A DNA stretch of 64,000 nt from Pullichristensenella sp002068815 (GCA_040772885.1 JAXGXF010000002.1:1-64000); one strand, 5' to 3'. Positions 10,195 through 18,181 are shown, counted from the stretch's first letter. A program made the numbers and translations. The notes: generated by a model from the sequence alone, not told the origin.

Positions 10195-12149
10195 GCGCCC
10201 TCCTCCTCCCGCTGCCAGGCCCCGAACGGGACGTTCATCATCTCCGACGGGCCGTAATACAGGTCGTAGTAGTACATCGGCTGCTCCGCGTCCGCCGTCA
10301 GCGGCCAGACCTCGCCCTCGACCGCGGCCTCGACGACGATGTTCCCGAGCAGGGGATCGACGGTCGAACCGGTCATCCACACGGAGTAGTCGAACCGCCT
10401 CGTCGACACGCCGCCCGCCTTGAGCTCCGTATACTCGGTTCCGGCGGTGAAGCCCGCGGTCGAGATTGCGGTCACGCGGTCGCCGACCTTGAAAACGAGG
10501 TAGTCCACGCCGCTGTTGAACAGCATCCGGTACACCGCGCCGTTGAACTGCCAGAGATAGGTATATTGGCCGCTCAGCGCCGGGTCGGGCAGCGCCTCGA
10601 GCACGAGCGTGTCGGGCTCCTGTTCAGCCTGGTCCTCCTCCGCCCCCGCGCCGTTCCAGACGGTCAGCAGCGCCGTGAACCGGGGCTCGTACATCGGCCC
10701 GATCTCGAGGTTCTCCGCGCTGTCGAGCGAGAGCGTCAGCGGAAGCTCCTCCTCGCCGATCGCGAGCGCGTGCATCGGCTCGCCGGAGAGAACGAGGTCC
10801 AGTGCGTCGTAGGGCGTCGTGTCGACGTCGTCGCCGGAGGTGTGCTTGATCTTCGTCCCGCTGCCGCTGCCGCCCCCGCCGCCGCCCCCGCCGCCGCTCG
10901 GGATGGGGACCGGCTTCGGGATCGCGAACTCGCCGGGGTATTCGGCGATGTTGCCGGCGTTGTCGCGCGCGAGGATCATGCCCGGCGGGTAGATATCGCC
11001 GAGCGCGCCGGTGTGCGTGTAGACGCCGTCCTCGTCGACCGGCACCCACGTCACTCCGCCGTCGACCGAGTAGGCGTTGAGCCCGCTCAGCGGGTCGCCG
11101 GAGGACACGTTGAACACCGCCTTGCCTTCCTGCTCGAGCGCGGCGGAGACGTAGTTGGGCGGCGTGAAATCGAGCTTCAATTCGTATTTCGTCGACAGCG
11201 CGCGGAAGTCGGCGAGGCTGTCGAGTATCGCGAAGCGCACCGTGTAGCTGCCCTCGTCGGACGCGGTGAAGGTGTTTCCGGACAATATGACGTAGCTCCT
11301 GTCGTAGGCGATCGCCGCGTAGCTGTAGCCCTCCTCGCCCTCCGGGATGCCCGAGAGCGTGAACACCGGCTTGACGTTCGACCACGCGCCGGGCACGTAC
11401 CCCTCCTTCGAGACGGTGATTTCGAGCTCGACCGGCTCCGGGTCGTCGGGCGCGGGCGGTTCGGACGTCGGCTTGCGCTCGACCCAGAAATACAGCAGGA
11501 TTTCCGTCGGCGCTTCCGGCTCGCCCTCGGGGGCCTCCGCCGCGACCAGCGCGCCGGGGTCGGTCTCGGAGATGCGCACCTCGAACTTGTCCGCCTCGTA
11601 GACGTCCGGGTCGGGCAGAAAGACGGTCTTCTTGAGGTCGTCCGGCAGCTTTCCGGAGACTTGGAGCACCTTGTCCGAGCGTATGTAGACGACCGCCTCC
11701 GTGTCCCCGGTGAAGTCGCGGAGGAGATCGTCGAGCTTTCCGAACAGCACGCCCTCGGCATTCGCGGGATCGACCATCCACGCCTCGGCATCCGCGGGAA
11801 TCACGGGCGGCTCGGGCGCAAGGTCGGTCGGGCCGGCGCTCAGGCCGAGCATCGGCATGGCCTCGGGATCGGGCGACGGCGCGTCGGTCGGCGCGTCCGT
11901 CGGGACCTCCGTCGGCGCTCCCGTCGGGACCTCCGTCGGCGCTCCCGTCGGGACTTCCGTCGGCGCTCCCGTCGGGACCTCCGTCGGCGCTCCCGTCGGG
12001 ACCTCCGTCGGCGCCTCCGTCGGCGCTTCTGTAGGCGCCTCCGTCGCCGGATTCTCGGTCGGCAGGGCGTCCGGCGGCTCCGCCATCGCCCCGGTCATCC
12101 ACAAGCACAGCGCCATTGCCGCGGCCAAAACCCGTTTCAAGGACCTCAT
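10191..12149 (-). CDS. Large secreted protein with Pro/Thr repeat and beta-sandwich domains
   Basis: First gene of the operon, 652 residues. Signal peptide MRSLKRVLAAAMALCLWMTGAMA; a PTEVPTGA octapeptide repeat linker (about residues 35-85); a charged N-terminal domain; Ig-like segments (ITVSKEGYVPGAWSNVKPVF, AYSVDGGVTWVPVDEDGVYT); a run of ten Gly at about residue 425; and a C-terminal domain with Trp/Tyr-rich strands. No catalytic motif is recognised. I chose ATG 12149 because the signal peptide begins there and AAAGGGGG precedes it closely; a start at 12215 would add 22 unrelated residues. It probably sits on the cell surface and presents or scaffolds the transporter's ligand, which is inference. 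Confidence 0.7.
   Translation of the reverse strand: MRSLKRVLAAAMALCLWMTGAMAEPPDALPTENPATEAPTEAPTEAPTEVPTGAPTEVPTGAPTEVPTGAPTEVPTGAPTEVPTDAPTDAPSPDPEAMPMLGLSAGPTDLAPEPPVIPADAEAWMVDPANAEGVLFGKLDDLLRDFTGDTEAVVYIRSDKVLQVSGKLPDDLKKTVFLPDPDVYEADKFEVRISETDPGALVAAEAPEGEPEAPTEILLYFWVERKPTSEPPAPDDPEPVELEITVSKEGYVPGAWSNVKPVFTLSGIPEGEEGYSYAAIAYDRSYVILSGNTFTASDEGSYTVRFAILDSLADFRALSTKYELKLDFTPPNYVSAALEQEGKAVFNVSSGDPLSGLNAYSVDGGVTWVPVDEDGVYTHTGALGDIYPPGMILARDNAGNIAEYPGEFAIPKPVPIPSGGGGGGGGGSGSGTKIKHTSGDDVDTTPYDALDLVLSGEPMHALAIGEEELPLTLSLDSAENLEIGPMYEPRFTALLTVWNGAGAEEDQAEQEPDTLVLEALPDPALSGQYTYLWQFNGAVYRMLFNSGVDYLVFKVGDRVTAISTAGFTAGTEYTELKAGGVSTRRFDYSVWMTGSTVDPLLGNIVVEAAVEGEVWPLTADAEQPMYYYDLYYGPSEMMNVPFGAWQREEEGA
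11897..12016. repeat. Five 24-bp tandem repeats coding PTEVPTGA
   Basis: Five consecutive units of 24 bases beginning CCGTCGGGACCTCCGTCGGC at 11897, 11921, 11945, 11969 and 11993. The third has one C-to-T change and the last a changed end. In frame they encode the octapeptide linker of the secreted protein, so copy number changes would alter linker length without a frameshift. Confidence 0.9.
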
Positions 12150-12266
12150 CCCCCTTTGAAAGCGAATCTTCGGGAAGGCATTTCCCACCAATATAGGACG
12201 CCGCGCCCGGCACATTGGTTGCCGGAAAGAGGAAAAATTATTTTCGATGCGCTTCCATCTCCATCC

Positions 12267-12295
12267 ATTATAGCACGTTTGGACGGGAAATCACG
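12267..12295 (-). promoter_or_regulatory. Extended -10 promoter of the transporter operon
   Basis: On the minus strand TGCTATAAT (TATAAT at 12272-12267) with a poor -35 at 17 bases. Transcription would start near 12260, giving a leader of about 110 bases that contains a short CCGGCA/TGCCGG hairpin. Confidence 0.6.
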
Positions 12296-12318
12296 TATCG
12301 TTTTTCAATAAGTATATG

Positions 12319-12347
12319 TTGACTTTCGCGCCCGGATATGGTACAAT
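12319..12347 (+). promoter_or_regulatory. Sigma-A promoter of the DUF2975-HTH-vanZ operon
   Basis: TTGACT (12319-12324), 17-base spacer, TACAAT (12342-12347). The start near 12354 rules out the ATG at 12338 as translation start of the next gene. Confidence 0.8.
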
Positions 12348-12370
12348 CCGCGCATGCGGAGGGGATGGCT

Positions 12371-12847
12371 GTGAAGAGACGATCGGATCACGGAATGAGG
12401 ACAGCCGGCGCGGTCGCGGGGATTCTGGGGGTTTTTATAGCGTTCGCGCTCGCGCCGTATCTGGGCGCGCGTATGCGCGCCGCGTACCCGACGGACCGCG
12501 ACCTGTTCTGGCCGCTGCTTCTCTACGTCTGGGCGGCGGCGGCGCCGGGCTTCGGGGCGCTGTACAATTATTTCCGTGTCTGCGAGGAGATTCGCCGGGA
12601 CAACTCGTTTTCCCGGGAAAACGTAAAGTCGCTGCGCGCGATCTTCCGTTTGCTGCTCGCGATGTCCGCGATGCTGCTCGCCGGGGCGGTCGCGCTGGTC
12701 GCCCTCCGGCAGCGGCACCCGACCGTGACATTGCTGCTTCTGATGGGCGCGGCGGCGTCCGCGCTCGTCGCGGTGCTCGCAAACGCGCTGTCGCAGCTGA
12801 TCAAGCGCGCGGCGGAATTGAAGGACGAGAACGATCTGACGATCTAG
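12371..12847 (+). CDS. DUF2975 family membrane protein
   Basis: About 158 residues with four hydrophobic segments: AGAVAGILGVFIAFALAP, FWPLLLYVWAAAAPGFGALY, the block ending in LLLAMSAMLLAGAVALVAL, and TLLLLMGAAASALVAVLANAL. This is the layout of DUF2975 proteins, which are regularly encoded beside a small YozG-type Cro/C1 regulator, as here. The family's function is unknown. I chose GTG 12371 because GGAGG lies 8 bases upstream; ATG 12365 is too close to it, and ATG 12338 lies upstream of the predicted transcription start. Confidence 0.75.
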   Translation: MKRRSDHGMRTAGAVAGILGVFIAFALAPYLGARMRAAYPTDRDLFWPLLLYVWAAAAPGFGALYNYFRVCEEIRRDNSFSRENVKSLRAIFRLLLAMSAMLLAGAVALVALRQRHPTVTLLLLMGAAASALVAVLANALSQLIKRAAELKDENDLTI

Positions 12848-12857
12848 GAGGCCAAGC

Positions 12858-13076
12858 ATGGCGATTGTCATCAATCTGGACGTCATGCTTGCCCGGCGCA
12901 AGATGAGCATGACGGAGCTCTCCGAGCGGGTCGGAATCACGATGGCGAACCTGTCGATCCTGAAAAACGGCCGGGCGCGCGCCGTGCGCTTCTCGACGCT
13001 CGACGGCATCTGCCGCGCGCTCTCGTGCCAGCCCGGGGACATATTGGAATACGTCGAGGAAAGGGAAAACCGATGA
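12858..13076 (+). CDS. Small Cro/C1-type HTH regulator (YozG-like)
   Basis: A 72-residue protein that is almost entirely one helix-turn-helix domain (MTELSERVGITMANLSILKN) with the family tail FSTLDGICRALSCQPGDILE. It probably controls its own operon together with the DUF2975 membrane protein. AGGAGG lies 7 bases before the ATG. The stop overlaps the vanZ start (ATGA). Confidence 0.88.
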   Translation: MAIVINLDVMLARRKMSMTELSERVGITMANLSILKNGRARAVRFSTLDGICRALSCQPGDILEYVEERENR

Positions 13077-13600
13077 GCATCGAGAGGACCTGGGCGCTTT
13101 TGCGCTACGCGCTGCTGTTCGCCGCGTGCGTGTCCGGGGTATACGCGCTGATCCGGCTGAGCCGGCTGAAGCTCAAAATCGAGCGCCCCGGGCGCGAGGC
13201 CGCGCTGTTTGCGATGGTATTTTACCTCGCGGCGCTTCTGTACGTGACCGCGATCCGCGGGGGGCTCTCGCTGAACCCCGGCGGCGCGGTCGGCTGGATT
13301 CCGGTCGCGACGACCGTCCAGCAGTTCCGCGCCGGCGCGTGGCCGTTCGCCTATCACTTTTTCGGGAACACTCTGTGGTTCGTGCCGCTGGGCTTTCTGC
13401 TGCCGGCGCTCTTTCGCGGCTGGACGCTCCCCAGGGCGGCGCTCCTCGGCCTCGCGGTGTCGATCGGCATCGAAGTCGTCCAGTGGCTGTTTCGGACCGG
13501 CACGGCCGACATAGACGACGTGCTTCTGAACGCGGCCGGCACCGCGCTGGGCTTCGCCGCGCACGCGGCCATCCGGAAAAATCGCGGTTTACTTCGATAG
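13073..13600 (+). CDS. VanZ family membrane protein
   Basis: A 175-residue integral membrane protein with about five TM helices and the VanZ-like core: NPGGAVGWIPVATTVQQF, HFFGNTLWFVPLGFLLPALF, SIGIEVVQWLFRTGTADIDD and LLNAAGTALGF. The Asp-rich TADIDDVLLN motif before the last helix is characteristic. VanZ proteins are linked to low-level teicoplanin resistance in enterococci, but most homologues are uncharacterised. It is translationally coupled to the regulator. The 3-prime end overlaps the convergent flavoprotein gene by 12 bases. Confidence 0.85.
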   Translation: MSIERTWALLRYALLFAACVSGVYALIRLSRLKLKIERPGREAALFAMVFYLAALLYVTAIRGGLSLNPGGAVGWIPVATTVQQFRAGAWPFAYHFFGNTLWFVPLGFLLPALFRGWTLPRAALLGLAVSIGIEVVQWLFRTGTADIDDVLLNAAGTALGFAAHAAIRKNRGLLR

Positions 13601-14752
13601 CCTGTCCGCGAGGCCCTCGAGCTCTATTTCGGTCTGGGGCTTCATCGACGAGCGGATCGTGACCATGGGCTCGAGAATCTCGATGTCCTTCATCTCGGAG
13701 AGCAGCGCGCGCATGACCTTCCCCGCGGCGGGCGCCCAGCTTCCGTTTTCGACGACGGCGACGCTGCGCCTCTGGTACGCCTTCGCCTTCAAATGCAGCA
13801 AAAATTCCTCCATCGGCGGGAACAGCCCGGCGTCGTAGCTCGCCGCGAACGCGGCCATGCGGTCGTAGCGGAACGCGCTCGCGACGGCCTCCGAGACCCG
13901 CGTGCGCGAGAGGTCCATCTCCACGACGTTCTCGACGCCCCGCTGCCGGAGCATCTGCGCGAAGCGCCGGGCGGCGGCGGCCGTGTGAGCGTGCATCGAC
14001 GCCCACGCGACGAGCACGCCTCTGTCCTCCGGCCGGTAGCCGCTCCACACGTCGTACTTTCCGATATAGAACGGCAGATTTTCCCGCAGCACCGGGCCGT
14101 GCAGCGGCGAGATCATCCGGATGTCGAGCGCGGCGGCCTTTTTCAAGAGATGCTGCACGGGGCCGCCGTACTTGCCGACGATGTTGAAGTAGTACCGCCG
14201 CGCCTCGTCGACCCACATGTCCGAGAAATCCGGCGGCCCGAACTTGCCGAACGCGTCGGCGGAGAACAGCACCTTTTCCGTGTGCTCGTAGCTCACCATG
14301 ACCTCCGGCCAGTGGACCATCGCGGCCGTGAAGAACTCCAGCGCGTGCTTCCCGAGCGGGAGCGAATCCCCGTCGCCGACCGCGAGCGCGCGATCCCCGA
14401 GATCCATGTCGAAGAACTGGCCGATCAGGGCGTGCGCCTTCGCGGTCGCGACGACGCGCATCTTCGGATACAGCCCGGCGAGCAGCGCGATGTTCGCCGC
14501 GTGGTCGGGCTCCATGTGGTGGACGACGAGGTAGTCGGGCGCGCGCCCCGCGAGCTCGCGGCGGAGGTTTTCAAGCCATTGGTCCGTCTCGCGCGCGTCG
14601 ACCGTGTCCATGACCGCGCACTTATCGTCCAGAATCACATGCGAATTATACGAAATGCCGTCCGGCACCGGGTGCTGGCTCTCGAACAGGTCGAGCGTAC
14701 GGTCGTACGCGCCGATCGAGCGGATGGCGTCGGAAATTGTCAGATCGTTCAT
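13589..14752 (-). CDS. fprA: Flavodiiron protein (FprA family A-type flavoprotein)
   Basis: A 387-residue cytoplasmic oxygen or NO reductase that protects anaerobes. The N-terminal metallo-beta-lactamase fold carries the di-iron ligands HHMEPDH (about residue 80), MVHWPEV (about 145), FSADAFG (about 165) and SPLHGPV (about 222). The C-terminal flavodoxin domain begins VLVAWASMHAHTAAAA and binds FMN. I prefer ATG 14752, which has AAGGGG 8 bases upstream, over GTG 14761. Its presence suits an anaerobic host. A TATAAT lies upstream at 14789-14784. Convergent with vanZ. Confidence 0.93.
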   Translation of the reverse strand: MNDLTISDAIRSIGAYDRTLDLFESQHPVPDGISYNSHVILDDKCAVMDTVDARETDQWLENLRRELAGRAPDYLVVHHMEPDHAANIALLAGLYPKMRVVATAKAHALIGQFFDMDLGDRALAVGDGDSLPLGKHALEFFTAAMVHWPEVMVSYEHTEKVLFSADAFGKFGPPDFSDMWVDEARRYYFNIVGKYGGPVQHLLKKAAALDIRMISPLHGPVLRENLPFYIGKYDVWSGYRPEDRGVLVAWASMHAHTAAAARRFAQMLRQRGVENVVEMDLSRTRVSEAVASAFRYDRMAAFAASYDAGLFPPMEEFLLHLKAKAYQRRSVAVVENGSWAPAAGKVMRALLSEMKDIEILEPMVTIRSSMKPQTEIELEGLADRLSK

Positions 14753-14783
14753 CGTATTCACCCCTTATTCACCCCTTTGCCTT

Positions 14784-14812
14784 ATTATACCACGCGCGCG
14801 CCGCGTTTTCAC
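14784..14812 (-). promoter_or_regulatory. Likely promoter of fprA
   Basis: Perfect TATAAT on the minus strand at 14789-14784, about 30 bases before the ATG; the -35 (GTGAAA at 17 bases) is poor. Confidence 0.5.
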
Positions 14813-14836
14813 GCGATTCCGGTAAAATCTCGTCCA

Positions 14837-14865
14837 TTGTATTTCTCCTCGCATTGTGCTAAAAT
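14837..14865 (+). promoter_or_regulatory. Promoter of the threonine aldolase gene
   Basis: TTGTAT (14837-14842), 17-base spacer, extended -10 TGCTAAAAT ending at 14865. Transcription would start after the ATG at 14866, so translation must begin downstream, at GTG 14896. Confidence 0.6.
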
Positions 14866-14895
14866 ATGAGAATCACTCGGAAGGGCAGGGATTTC

Positions 14896-15939
14896 GTGAT
14901 ACGCTTCAACTGCGACTACGGCGAGGGCGCGCACCCGCGCATACTCGAGAGGCTTTCCCAGACGAACTTCACACAGACCGCCGGCTACGGCGAGGACGAA
15001 TACTGCCGCGAGGCCGCCGACATCATCCGCGGGCTGATCGAAGCCCCCGGCGCGGACGTACACTTCCTGACGGGCGGCACGCAGGCGAACCTGACGGTGC
15101 TCTCGGCGGCGCTCCGGCCGCACCAGGGCGTGCTCTCGGCGGAGACCGGCCACATCGCCTCCCACGAGACCGGCGCGGTCGAGGCGACCGGACACAAGGT
15201 GCTCGCGCTCCCCCACAAAGCCGGAAAAATCTCCGCGGCGCAGGTCGACGAAACCTGCCGGCTGCACTTCGCGGACGACGCGCACGAGCACATCGTGATG
15301 CCCGGAGCCGTCTACATCTCGAACCCGACCGAGCTCGGGACGATCTATACCCGGCGGGAACTGCTCCAACTGCGCGAGGTCTGCGACCGCCGGAACCTGG
15401 TGCTGTACTTGGACGGCGCGCGGCTGGGCTACGGGCTGGCCGCCCCCGGAAACGACCTGACGCTGCCGTTTCTCGCCTCGGTCGCGGACGCGTTCACGAT
15501 CGGCGGCACGAAGCAGGGCGCGATGTTCGGCGAGGCGGTCGTCATCGCAAACGACGCGCTGAAGCGCGATTTCCGCTACATCATCAAGCAAAAGGGCGGT
15601 ATGCTCGCGAAGGGGCGGCTGCTGGGCATACAGTTTTCGGAGCTTCTGCGCGACGGGCTGTACCTCGAGCTCTCCGGGCACGCGGTCGGCCTCGCGCTCA
15701 AGCTCAAGGCGGCGCTCCAAGAGTGCGGCCATCCGCTCCTCGTCGACAGCCCGACGAACCAGCAGTTTCCGATCCTGCCGGACGCGCTTCTCTCCGGGCT
15801 CGGCGGCGCGTACACCTATTCGTATCAGATGCGCGTCGACGAAACGCATTCGGCCGTCCGCTTCTGCACGAGCTGGGCGACGCGGCCGGAGGACGTCGAG
15901 CATTTGATCGAGGACATAAGGAGGGGATCGCATGCCTAA
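14896..15939 (+). CDS. Low-specificity L-threonine aldolase
   Basis: A 347-residue PLP enzyme that splits L-threonine (or allo-threonine) into glycine and acetaldehyde. Family motifs: FLTGGTQANLTVLSA (cofactor phosphate loop), ETGHIASHETGAVEATGHKV, LYLDGARLGYGLA (Asp contacts the pyridine N) and FTIGGTKQGAMFGEA with the Schiff-base Lys. I chose GTG 14896, preceded by AGGG and GGAAGGG, because the in-frame ATG at 14866 lies before the predicted transcription start. The stop overlaps the following aroE-like gene by 8 bases. Confidence 0.88.
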   Translation: MIRFNCDYGEGAHPRILERLSQTNFTQTAGYGEDEYCREAADIIRGLIEAPGADVHFLTGGTQANLTVLSAALRPHQGVLSAETGHIASHETGAVEATGHKVLALPHKAGKISAAQVDETCRLHFADDAHEHIVMPGAVYISNPTELGTIYTRRELLQLREVCDRRNLVLYLDGARLGYGLAAPGNDLTLPFLASVADAFTIGGTKQGAMFGEAVVIANDALKRDFRYIIKQKGGMLAKGRLLGIQFSELLRDGLYLELSGHAVGLALKLKAALQECGHPLLVDSPTNQQFPILPDALLSGLGGAYTYSYQMRVDETHSAVRFCTSWATRPEDVEHLIEDIRRGSHA

Positions 15940-16777
15940 GAACTACCGCGCCGAATTGACCGGCGTGTTCGGGGACCCCGTCGACGGAAACCCCACCGGC
16001 GCGATGGAGGAGGCGGGCTTCCGCGCGCGCAATCTCAACTATCGCTACATCACCGCGAGGGTGCTCCCGGAGGCGCTCGGCGCCGCGATCGCCGGCGCGC
16101 GCGCGATGCAGATGAAGGGCTTCAACCTGACGATGCCGCACAAGGTGCGCGTGATCCCGTTCCTCGACGGCATTTCCGAGGCCGCGCGCGCGATTGGCGC
16201 GGTCAACACCGTCTACCGCGAGAACGGGCGGCTGATCGGCGAGAACACCGACGGCAAGGGCTTCGTCGAGGCGCTCGGGATGGTCGGCGTTTCCCTTGAC
16301 GGCAAGCGCGTCGCGCTGCTCGGCGCGGGCGGCGCGGCGAAGGCGATCGGCGTCGAGTGCGCGCTCGCGGGGGCCGCAAAAATCACCGTCGTCAACCGCA
16401 ACCGCGCCCGCGGCGAGGAGCTCGCCGGCGCGATCCTGAAAAACACCGTCGCGGACGCCGAATACCTGCCGTGGGAGGGAGCGGCTTCGATCCCCGCGTG
16501 CGACATACTCGTCAACGCGACGCCGGTCGGCTTAGGCTCCGGCGAGAAGCCCGACATCGACTACACCGGCATCGCCCCGGGCATGGTCGCAGCCGACGTC
16601 GTGTTCAACCCCGAGTGGACGGCGTTCCTCAACGAGGCGAAGTCCCGCGGCGCGACGGCCGTCACCGGGCTCGGCATGCTCGCCTGTCAGGGCGCGCGCA
16701 ACTTCGAGCTCTGGACCGGCGAGAGGGCGCCGTTCGACGCGATGTACGAGGCGCTGAAGGCGGAATTTGCCGAATAG
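15932..16777 (+). CDS. aroE: Shikimate/quinate dehydrogenase family protein (AroE-like)
   Basis: A 281-residue NAD(P)-dependent reductase. The catalytic Lys lies in LTMPHKVRVIPFLD and the catalytic Asp in IGENTDGKGFVEAL; the nucleotide fold has ALLGAGGAAKAIG and VNRNRARGEE. The substrate-binding SxS motif of classical AroE (normally in an HSLSP-like stretch) is absent; the same place reads GDPVDGNPTGAMEEAGF. It may therefore use another substrate than 3-dehydroshikimate, although such variants are often annotated AroE. AAGGAGGGG lies before ATG 15932, which overlaps the threonine aldolase stop, so the two are coupled. Confidence 0.82.
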   Translation: MPKNYRAELTGVFGDPVDGNPTGAMEEAGFRARNLNYRYITARVLPEALGAAIAGARAMQMKGFNLTMPHKVRVIPFLDGISEAARAIGAVNTVYRENGRLIGENTDGKGFVEALGMVGVSLDGKRVALLGAGGAAKAIGVECALAGAAKITVVNRNRARGEELAGAILKNTVADAEYLPWEGAASIPACDILVNATPVGLGSGEKPDIDYTGIAPGMVAADVVFNPEWTAFLNEAKSRGATAVTGLGMLACQGARNFELWTGERAPFDAMYEALKAEFAE

Positions 16778-16805
16778 CCGCAGTGCGGCATCCCCCGCAG
16801 TGCGG
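16778..16805 (+). terminator. Possible terminator: paired CCGCAGTGCGG repeats
   Basis: The palindromic 11-mer CCGCAGTGCGG occurs at 16778-16788 and 16795-16805, directly after the aroE-like stop. The copies can pair with each other. An AAATTTT tract follows only after about 11 bases, so termination is plausible but not textbook. Confidence 0.4.
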
Positions 16806-16834
16806 CCTCCTTGGAAATTTTACATCTTTATTGC

Positions 16835-16863
16835 TTGTCAGGCGCCGGGCGCTGTGGTATAAT
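16835..16863 (+). promoter_or_regulatory. Strong sigma-A promoter of rplS
   Basis: TTGTCA (16835-16840), 17-base spacer, TATAAT (16858-16863). Confidence 0.85.
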
Positions 16864-16869
16864 CGGGTT

Positions 16870-16938
16870 TGTGACATCGGGCGGTCCGCTGCCGCAGGCC
16901 GGTTATGAACGCCCTTGAGAGGAAGGAGGCCCAGTTCC
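16870..16938 (+). ncRNA. Structured rplS leader (possible L19 leader)
   Basis: The roughly 70-base 5-prime leader contains GGGCGGTCCGCTGCCGCAGG and, after an internal loop, TGAACGCCC; GGGCG and CGCCC can close a helix. This is the position of the L19-responsive leader known from Bacillus-type rplS genes. I have not checked it against a covariance model. Confidence 0.45.
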
Positions 16939-17280
16939 ATGAATGAGATCATCCGTTCCATCGAGAGCGCCCAGCTCCGAACAGACATCCCCGCGTTCCG
17001 CGTCGGCGACACGGTTCGCGTGTTTGTAAAGGTTGTCGAGGGCTCCCGCGAGCGCCTGCAGGCGTTCGAGGGCGTCGTCATCGCCCGCCGCAACGGCTCC
17101 GTCCGCGAGACGTTCACCGTCCGCCGCACGTCCTACGGCGTCGGCGTCGAGCGCACGTTCCCGCTGCATTCCCCCCGCCTGGATCGCATTATGGTGGTCC
17201 GCCAGGGTAAGGTTCGCCGCGCGAAGCTGTACTACCTGCGCGAGCTCAGCGGCAAGGCAGCCAAGGTCAAGGAAAAGTAA
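16939..17280 (+). CDS. rplS: 50S ribosomal protein L19
   Basis: 113 residues, the normal L19 length, with family blocks FRVGDTVRVFVKVVEGSRER, QAFEGVVIARRNGS, ETFTVRRTSYGVGVERTFPL and RRAKLYYLREL. It sits at the 30S-50S interface near bridges B6/B8. ATG 16939 has GGAGG 9 bases upstream; an in-frame TTG at 16915 would add eight unrelated residues. It has its own promoter and a terminator directly downstream, so it can be expressed apart from the following housekeeping genes. Confidence 0.97.
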   Translation: MNEIIRSIESAQLRTDIPAFRVGDTVRVFVKVVEGSRERLQAFEGVVIARRNGSVRETFTVRRTSYGVGVERTFPLHSPRLDRIMVVRQGKVRRAKLYYLRELSGKAAKVKEK

Positions 17281-17287
17281 TTCTCCG

Positions 17288-17312
17288 AAAAGCCGCGTTT
17301 GCGGCTTTTTTT
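17288..17312 (+). terminator. Intrinsic terminator after rplS
   Basis: AAAAGCCGC, loop GTTT, GCGGCTTTTTTT. The rbgA Shine-Dalgarno follows at once, so read-through probably feeds the downstream operon. Confidence 0.9.
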
Positions 17313-17328
17313 GTGTTTGGAGGGCAAA

Positions 17329-18180
17329 ATGCCGTCGTCGATCAACTGGTATCCCGGCCACATGGCCAAGTCCCGGAGGATGCTCTCCGAGCAATTGCGC
17401 GCGGTTGACGCGGTGATCGAGCTCGTCGACGCGCGCGCGCCGGTCGCCACGTCGAACACGGATCTGCGCTCGCTTATCCGCGGGAAGGCGCGGCTTCTCG
17501 TGCTCAACAAGGCCGACCTCGCCGACGACCGCGAGACCTCGCGCTGGCTCGAGCACTTCCGCAAGGGCGGCGCCGAGGCCATGCGCTTCAACTCGACCGG
17601 CGGCCGCGTGAAGGAGATGCTTGCAAAGATCGAGGAGGCGACGCTGCCCGCGGTCGAGCGCGCGCGCGCCCGGGGCATCGAAAAGACCGTGCGGCTCATG
17701 GTCGTCGGCATCCCGAACGTCGGAAAATCGACGTTCATCAACCGCATCAACGGCTCGGCGGTCGCAAAGACCTCCGACCGGCCGGGCGTCACGCGCGCGA
17801 AGCAGTGGGTCAAGATCGGGCCGTATCTCGAGCTCATGGACACGCCGGGCATGCTCCCGCCCAGGCTCGACAACCAGGATCGCGCGAAGTCGCTGGCGTA
17901 CCTCGGCTCCGTACGCGACCAGATTCTGGACACCGAGGAGCTCGCCGCGTCGCTGCTTCAAAGGCTGATGGAGCTTCGGCCGGAGCTCGTGCGCGCGCGG
18001 TTCAAGCTCCCGGACGATATATTCGAGCACCCGGAGAAGCTGCTCGAGGCCGCGTGCCGGGGGCGCGGGTGGCTGCTCTCGGGCGGCCGGTTCGACACCG
18101 AGCGCGCCGCCGCGCTCGTGCTCGACGAGTTCCGCGCCGGCAAGGTCGGAAACATCACGCTCGAGCGCGCGGAGGTATAG
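17329..18180 (+). CDS. rbgA: Ribosome biogenesis GTPase RbgA (YlqF)
   Basis: A 283-residue circularly permuted GTPase needed for late 50S assembly. The N-terminal INWYPGHMAKS block is typical of the family. G4 (LVLNKADL, about residue 61) precedes G1 (GIPNVGKST, about 128), G2 (the Thr in PGVTR) and G3 (DTPGML). The C-terminal helical domain (LAYLGSVRDQILDTEELA) contacts rRNA. GGAGGG before ATG 17329 sets the start; the upstream in-frame codons overlap the rplS terminator. The order rplS-rbgA-rnhB is conserved in Firmicutes. Confidence 0.95.
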   Translation: MPSSINWYPGHMAKSRRMLSEQLRAVDAVIELVDARAPVATSNTDLRSLIRGKARLLVLNKADLADDRETSRWLEHFRKGGAEAMRFNSTGGRVKEMLAKIEEATLPAVERARARGIEKTVRLMVVGIPNVGKSTFINRINGSAVAKTSDRPGVTRAKQWVKIGPYLELMDTPGMLPPRLDNQDRAKSLAYLGSVRDQILDTEELAASLLQRLMELRPELVRARFKLPDDIFEHPEKLLEAACRGRGWLLSGGRFDTERAAALVLDEFRAGKVGNITLERAEV

Positions 18181-18181
18181 C

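Noticed and set aside
12338..12370. Upstream ATG of the DUF2975 gene
   Set aside because: It overlaps the -10 hexamer and lies before the predicted transcription start; GTG 12371 has a correctly spaced GGAGG.
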